A model generated the notes under the pieces. That model searched no databases, was not told the DNA's origin, and worked only from the letters and a program-made list of their open reading frames with translations. From Pseudomonas sp. KBW05 (lineage in GTDB: Bacteria; Pseudomonadota; Gammaproteobacteria; Pseudomonadales; Pseudomonadaceae), in assembly GCF_003852405.1 (NCBI RefSeq), contig NZ_QAJM01000008.1:1-39701 (forward strand): a stretch of 39,701 nt of DNA. The letters are read 5' to 3'. The number at the start of each line of letters is the position of its first letter. Position 1 is the first letter of the stretch. A program made the translations under genes and the position numbers. Shown here one piece after another: positions 37,269 through 39,701 of this stretch.

Positions 37269-37709
37269 ATGCACGCCGATCTGAACCGTCTCGTCACCCT
37301 GGAAGCCATTCGCACCCTGCGCCTGCGCTACTGCCATCACCTCGACACCCACGACATGGAGGCGCTGGCGCAGTTGTTTACCGAAGACGCGGTATGCCAC
37401 GTCGCCGGAGCCGGCTGGACCGGCCGCGACGCGATCAAGGCCGGGCTGTCCCAGGCCTTTCGCGACTTTGATACGCAGCAGCGCGGCCGTTATCCGTTCC
37501 TGCATGCCGTGTCCAACCACTGGGTCGAGATCCTCGACGAGGACCGCGCGGAAGGCCGTTGCTACCTGACCGACTTCGTCACCCAGCGCCCGACCGGGGA
37601 CAGCCCATTGCTGCTGCTCGGCGTGTACGTCGATGAATACCGCCGCGTGCAGGGCGAGTGGTTGATCAGCAGCACACGCCTGGACGTGGTGTGGCCACAG
37701 GCGTCCTGA
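37269..37709 (+). CDS. NTF2/SnoaL-like fold protein
   Basis: A 146-residue protein of the nuclear transport factor 2-like, SnoaL-like cone fold. It begins LVTLEAIRTLRLRYCHHLDTHDMEALAQLFTEDAVCHV, the usual helix 1-2 and first strand, then GWTGRDAIKAGL and HAVSNHWVEIL. The family covers isomerases, dehydratases, cyclases and dioxygenase subunits acting on ring-like small molecules. The His-Asp pair expected in active members is present in the N-terminal part (YCHHLD). It precedes the Old Yellow Enzyme gene by 26 bp in a two-gene unit divergent from LysR. A two-step conversion of an enone-type compound is possible; the substrate is not known. Confidence 0.82.
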   Translation: MHADLNRLVTLEAIRTLRLRYCHHLDTHDMEALAQLFTEDAVCHVAGAGWTGRDAIKAGLSQAFRDFDTQQRGRYPFLHAVSNHWVEILDEDRAEGRCYLTDFVTQRPTGDSPLLLLGVYVDEYRRVQGEWLISSTRLDVVWPQAS

Positions 37710-37735
37710 ACCTTCATCACTTGCGGAGAATTCCC

Positions 37736-38863
37736 ATGAGCAACCTGTTCCAACCCTACAACCTTGCCGGCACCGTGCTGGCCAACCGCGTGGTGATGGC
37801 GCCGATGACCCGCGCCCGTGCGCTGGACGACATCCCGGATGAACACACGGTGCTGTACTACGCACAACGCGCCAGCGCCGGGTTGATCATCAGCGAAGGG
37901 GCACCGATTTCCCGCGAGGGCTGCGGTTACCTGTTCAACCCTGGGTTGTACAACGATGCGCAAGTCCAAGGCTGGCGCCGGGTCACCGATGCGGTGCATG
38001 CCAAGGGCGGCAAGATTTTTGCGCAGTTGTGGCATGTGGGGCGCGTGTCCCATGTGTCGATCCAGCCGGACGCGGGTGCGCCTGTGTCATCGGTGGCGGT
38101 GCCTGCCGCTCGGTCGAATGCTTATGCGTGGGTCGCTGAAGGCCAGCCGGGGCCGGTGCAGGCCAGTCTGCCGCGAGCCCTTGAGGCCGATGAAGTGCGG
38201 CGCGTGACAGCCGACTTTGTCAGCGCCGCACGCCGCGCGATGGACGCCGGTTTCGACGGCGTCGAATTGCACGGTGCCAATGGCTATTTGTTCGAACAGT
38301 TCCACAACGGCGCGCTGAATACCCGCACCGACGAATACGGTGGTTCCATCGCCAATCGCCAGCGCTTCCTGCTGGAAACCCTTGATGCGTTGGCCGCCGA
38401 GATTGGCAGCGCGCAGGTCGGCGTGCGCCTTTCGCCGTTCGGTCGGCTGTTCGATATGCACCCGTACGCGCAAGAAGCCGAGGCTTGGCTAAGCCTCGCC
38501 GAGGCACTGAATACGCGCAGCCTGGCCTATGTGCATTTGAGCGATCAACTGACGATTGGCGCAGAAGCGATTCCCGCCGGGTTTGCCACGCAATGGCGCC
38601 AGGCCTACCAGGGCACGCTGATCGCGGCGGGCGGTTTCACGCGCGCCCTGGCCGAAGCCGTCTTGGCAAAAGGCGATCTGGACCTGGTGGCATTCGGGCG
38701 ACCCTTCATTGCCAACCCGGACCTGGTGGAGCGCATGCAGCACGACTGGCCGCTGGCCGAAGGTGATCGCGCCACGTTCTACGGCATCGACGGTAACCCG
38801 ACGCGGGGCTACACCGACTATCCGCCCGCCAGCGTTACGCCGGCACCTGCAAGCCAACCTTGA
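37736..38863 (+). CDS. Old Yellow Enzyme family ene-reductase (NemA/XenA-B type)
   Basis: A 375-residue FMN-dependent ene-reductase. The start at 37736 is preceded by GCGGAGAA; an in-frame ATG at 37658 lies in the previous gene. The active site matches the classical OYE class: MAPMTRAR (Thr25), HGANGYLFEQF with His179/Asn182 and Tyr184, NTRTDEYGGSIANRQRF and VAFGRPFIANPDLVERM. These enzymes reduce activated C=C bonds (maleimides, enones, nitro-esters) with NAD(P)H. The last 29 bases overlap the convergent Lrp/AsnC gene end. Regulation by the divergent LysR protein is likely. Confidence 0.93.
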   Translation: MSNLFQPYNLAGTVLANRVVMAPMTRARALDDIPDEHTVLYYAQRASAGLIISEGAPISREGCGYLFNPGLYNDAQVQGWRRVTDAVHAKGGKIFAQLWHVGRVSHVSIQPDAGAPVSSVAVPAARSNAYAWVAEGQPGPVQASLPRALEADEVRRVTADFVSAARRAMDAGFDGVELHGANGYLFEQFHNGALNTRTDEYGGSIANRQRFLLETLDALAAEIGSAQVGVRLSPFGRLFDMHPYAQEAEAWLSLAEALNTRSLAYVHLSDQLTIGAEAIPAGFATQWRQAYQGTLIAAGGFTRALAEAVLAKGDLDLVAFGRPFIANPDLVERMQHDWPLAEGDRATFYGIDGNPTRGYTDYPPASVTPAPASQP

Positions 38864-39314
38864 CCCGATCCAGCGCGACCAGGGTCTTGAACCACTTCAC
38901 ATTGGGGTTCTCGGCAAACAGCTGCCCGGCGAGGTCCTGGTATTCCTGCATGCTCGCCACGTTGAGCACCAGCACGAAATCCGCCTCGCCGGTGACGTAG
39001 TAACACTGCTGCACCTGAGGTACGCAGAAGCTGGCTTTGGTCGCCGCCAGCGCTTCGGCGCTGGTGCGCTCCACGGAAACCTCGGCAATGATGGTGATCG
39101 GCTTGCCGGCTTTGGCCGGGTCGACCACCGCGACATTCGCGATGATCACCCCGCCCTCTTCCAGGCGCTTGATCCGCCGCTGCACCGCGGCGGTGGAGAG
39201 GTTGACCTTTTCGGCCAGGGTACGCAGGGGCACGGCGTTGTCATGCTGGACCAGGGCCAGGATCGACCAGTCGAAACCGTCCAGGTCCAGCGTGGAAGAT
39301 GCGGGTTTGGCCAT
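38835..39314 (-). CDS. Lrp/AsnC-family transcriptional regulator
   Basis: A 159-residue Lrp/AsnC regulator. The helix-turn-helix is residues 12-60 (LDGFDWSILALVQHDNAVPLRTLAEKVNLSTAAVQRRIKRLEEGGVI). The RAM ligand domain is residues 70-150, with IIAEVSVERTSAEALAATKASF, VQQCYYVTGEADFVLVLNVASMQEYQDLAGQLF and VKWFKTLVALDRVK. Lrp/AsnC proteins respond to amino acids and often autoregulate or control adjacent transport or catabolic genes. No obvious target is left in the window; it faces the OYE gene and overlaps its last 29 bases. The upstream region leads into repeats. Confidence 0.93.
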   Translation of the reverse strand: MAKPASSTLDLDGFDWSILALVQHDNAVPLRTLAEKVNLSTAAVQRRIKRLEEGGVIIANVAVVDPAKAGKPITIIAEVSVERTSAEALAATKASFCVPQVQQCYYVTGEADFVLVLNVASMQEYQDLAGQLFAENPNVKWFKTLVALDRVKVGLQVPA

Positions 39315-39480
39315 CGGGGGACGTGCTCGACAGGGTGAGGGGGTTTGTCGAACACCGCCTCGATTTGGAGAGCGGTGACGAGTTGGGCGCCAATACTAGC
39401 CCAAGTGTGCTGTTGTACGGGTGCAAGGCTGGGTGCGATGTTGCCTGGGCTGGCGTCTTCGCAGCGATGCGGCGACCCGA
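39315..39480. other. Gene-free upstream region of Lrp/AsnC gene
   Basis: This is the first part of a 387-bp gene-free stretch that runs to the window edge. It should hold the promoter of the Lrp/AsnC gene. I see no strong palindrome or convincing reading frame in it. The rest is repeat sequence. Confidence 0.4.
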
Positions 39481-39701
39481 CAAGCCAGCTCCCACATTTG
39501 AACGGTGTGCACCTGACACAGCCTGTAAACCCAATCCCATGTGGGAGTTGTCGAGCTTTAGCGAGGCTACGAAGGCGGTGGGTCAGGCAATAGAGGATGT
39601 TGCCTGTGCCGCCGCTTTCGCAGGCAAGCCAGCTCCCACATTTGAACGGTGTACACCTGACACAGCCTGCAAACCCAATCCCCTGTGGGAGTTGTCGAGC
39701 T
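39481..39701. repeat. REP-like 77-bp direct repeats (144-bp period)
   Basis: A 77-bp unit starting CAAGCCAGCTCCCACATTTG occurs at 39481-39557 and again at 39625-39701, reaching the window end; the two copies differ at three positions. Each unit ends with an inverted GTGGGAG arm of its CTCCCAC, so each is a half of the GTGGGAGCTGGCTTG REP class. The spacer holds a GCGAGGC...GCGGTGGGTCAGGC block typical of that class. Tandem arrangement suggests a REP/BIME-like cluster that may continue beyond the window. Confidence 0.8.

Noticed and set aside
1-39701. tRNA, rRNA, CRISPR array, insertion sequence or prophage
   Set aside because: No cloverleaf-like sequence, rRNA segment, regularly spaced repeat array, transposase or integrase was seen. 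The only repeats are REP-type elements and the cassette duplication.

Overview
The window looks like accessory chromosome of a fluorescent Pseudomonas (P. fluorescens group). It is GC-rich, it carries paired 'GTGGGAGC...' REP-type inverted repeats between genes, its Hcp is very close to P. aeruginosa Hcp1, and it is packed with TonB-dependent receptors (five in 39.7 kb), ABC transporter parts, flavin enzymes and regulators. I see no tRNA, rRNA, CRISPR array, transposase or origin.

Layout. (A) 241-7610, plus strand: a seven-gene operon-like run. It encodes a leaderless NMT1/THI5-like binding protein, an APH-fold kinase, a two-domain rhodanese, a TonB receptor, an e(P4)-type lipoprotein acid phosphatase, a PnuC-family vitamin transporter and a GntR/UTRA repressor. 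A perfect 12-bp palindrome of UTRA-operator type lies upstream. Read together it is an import, dephosphorylation, uptake and re-phosphorylation route for a phosphorylated cofactor or vitamin (thiamine-like or NMN-like). (B) 7615-11262: an orphan hcp faces a tandemly duplicated two-gene cassette. Each cassette encodes a three-helix membrane-active protein followed by a four-helix membrane protein. The leader and first ~96 codons are nearly identical between copies and the rest has diverged; the first copy is frameshifted. This looks like an Hcp-associated type VI effector/immunity pair under diversification.

(C) 11290-23548, minus strand: TonB receptor, polar amino-acid ABC permease/ATPase/binding protein, flavin amine oxidase, RidA-family imine deaminase, second TonB receptor, M19 dipeptidase and an LLM-class monooxygenase. 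The first and last units share a 13-bp upstream motif. Together they suggest uptake, cleavage and oxidative deamination of a peptide or amino-acid-like compound. (D) 24017-29707: a LacI-family regulator diverges from a TonB receptor, an LLM monooxygenase and an SsuA-like binding protein. Three palindromes lie between them, two overlapping and one helical turn apart. (E) 29818-36133, minus strand: FecBCDE-like iron ABC transporter plus an STN-domain siderophore receptor, with a candidate Fur site. (F) 36215-39314: LysR regulator divergent from an NTF2-like protein and an Old Yellow Enzyme, then a convergent Lrp/AsnC regulator and terminal REP-like direct repeats.

The common theme is scavenging: outer-membrane receptors coupled to specific periplasmic, membrane and cytoplasmic processing genes. 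Substrates are inferred from gene families and context only.
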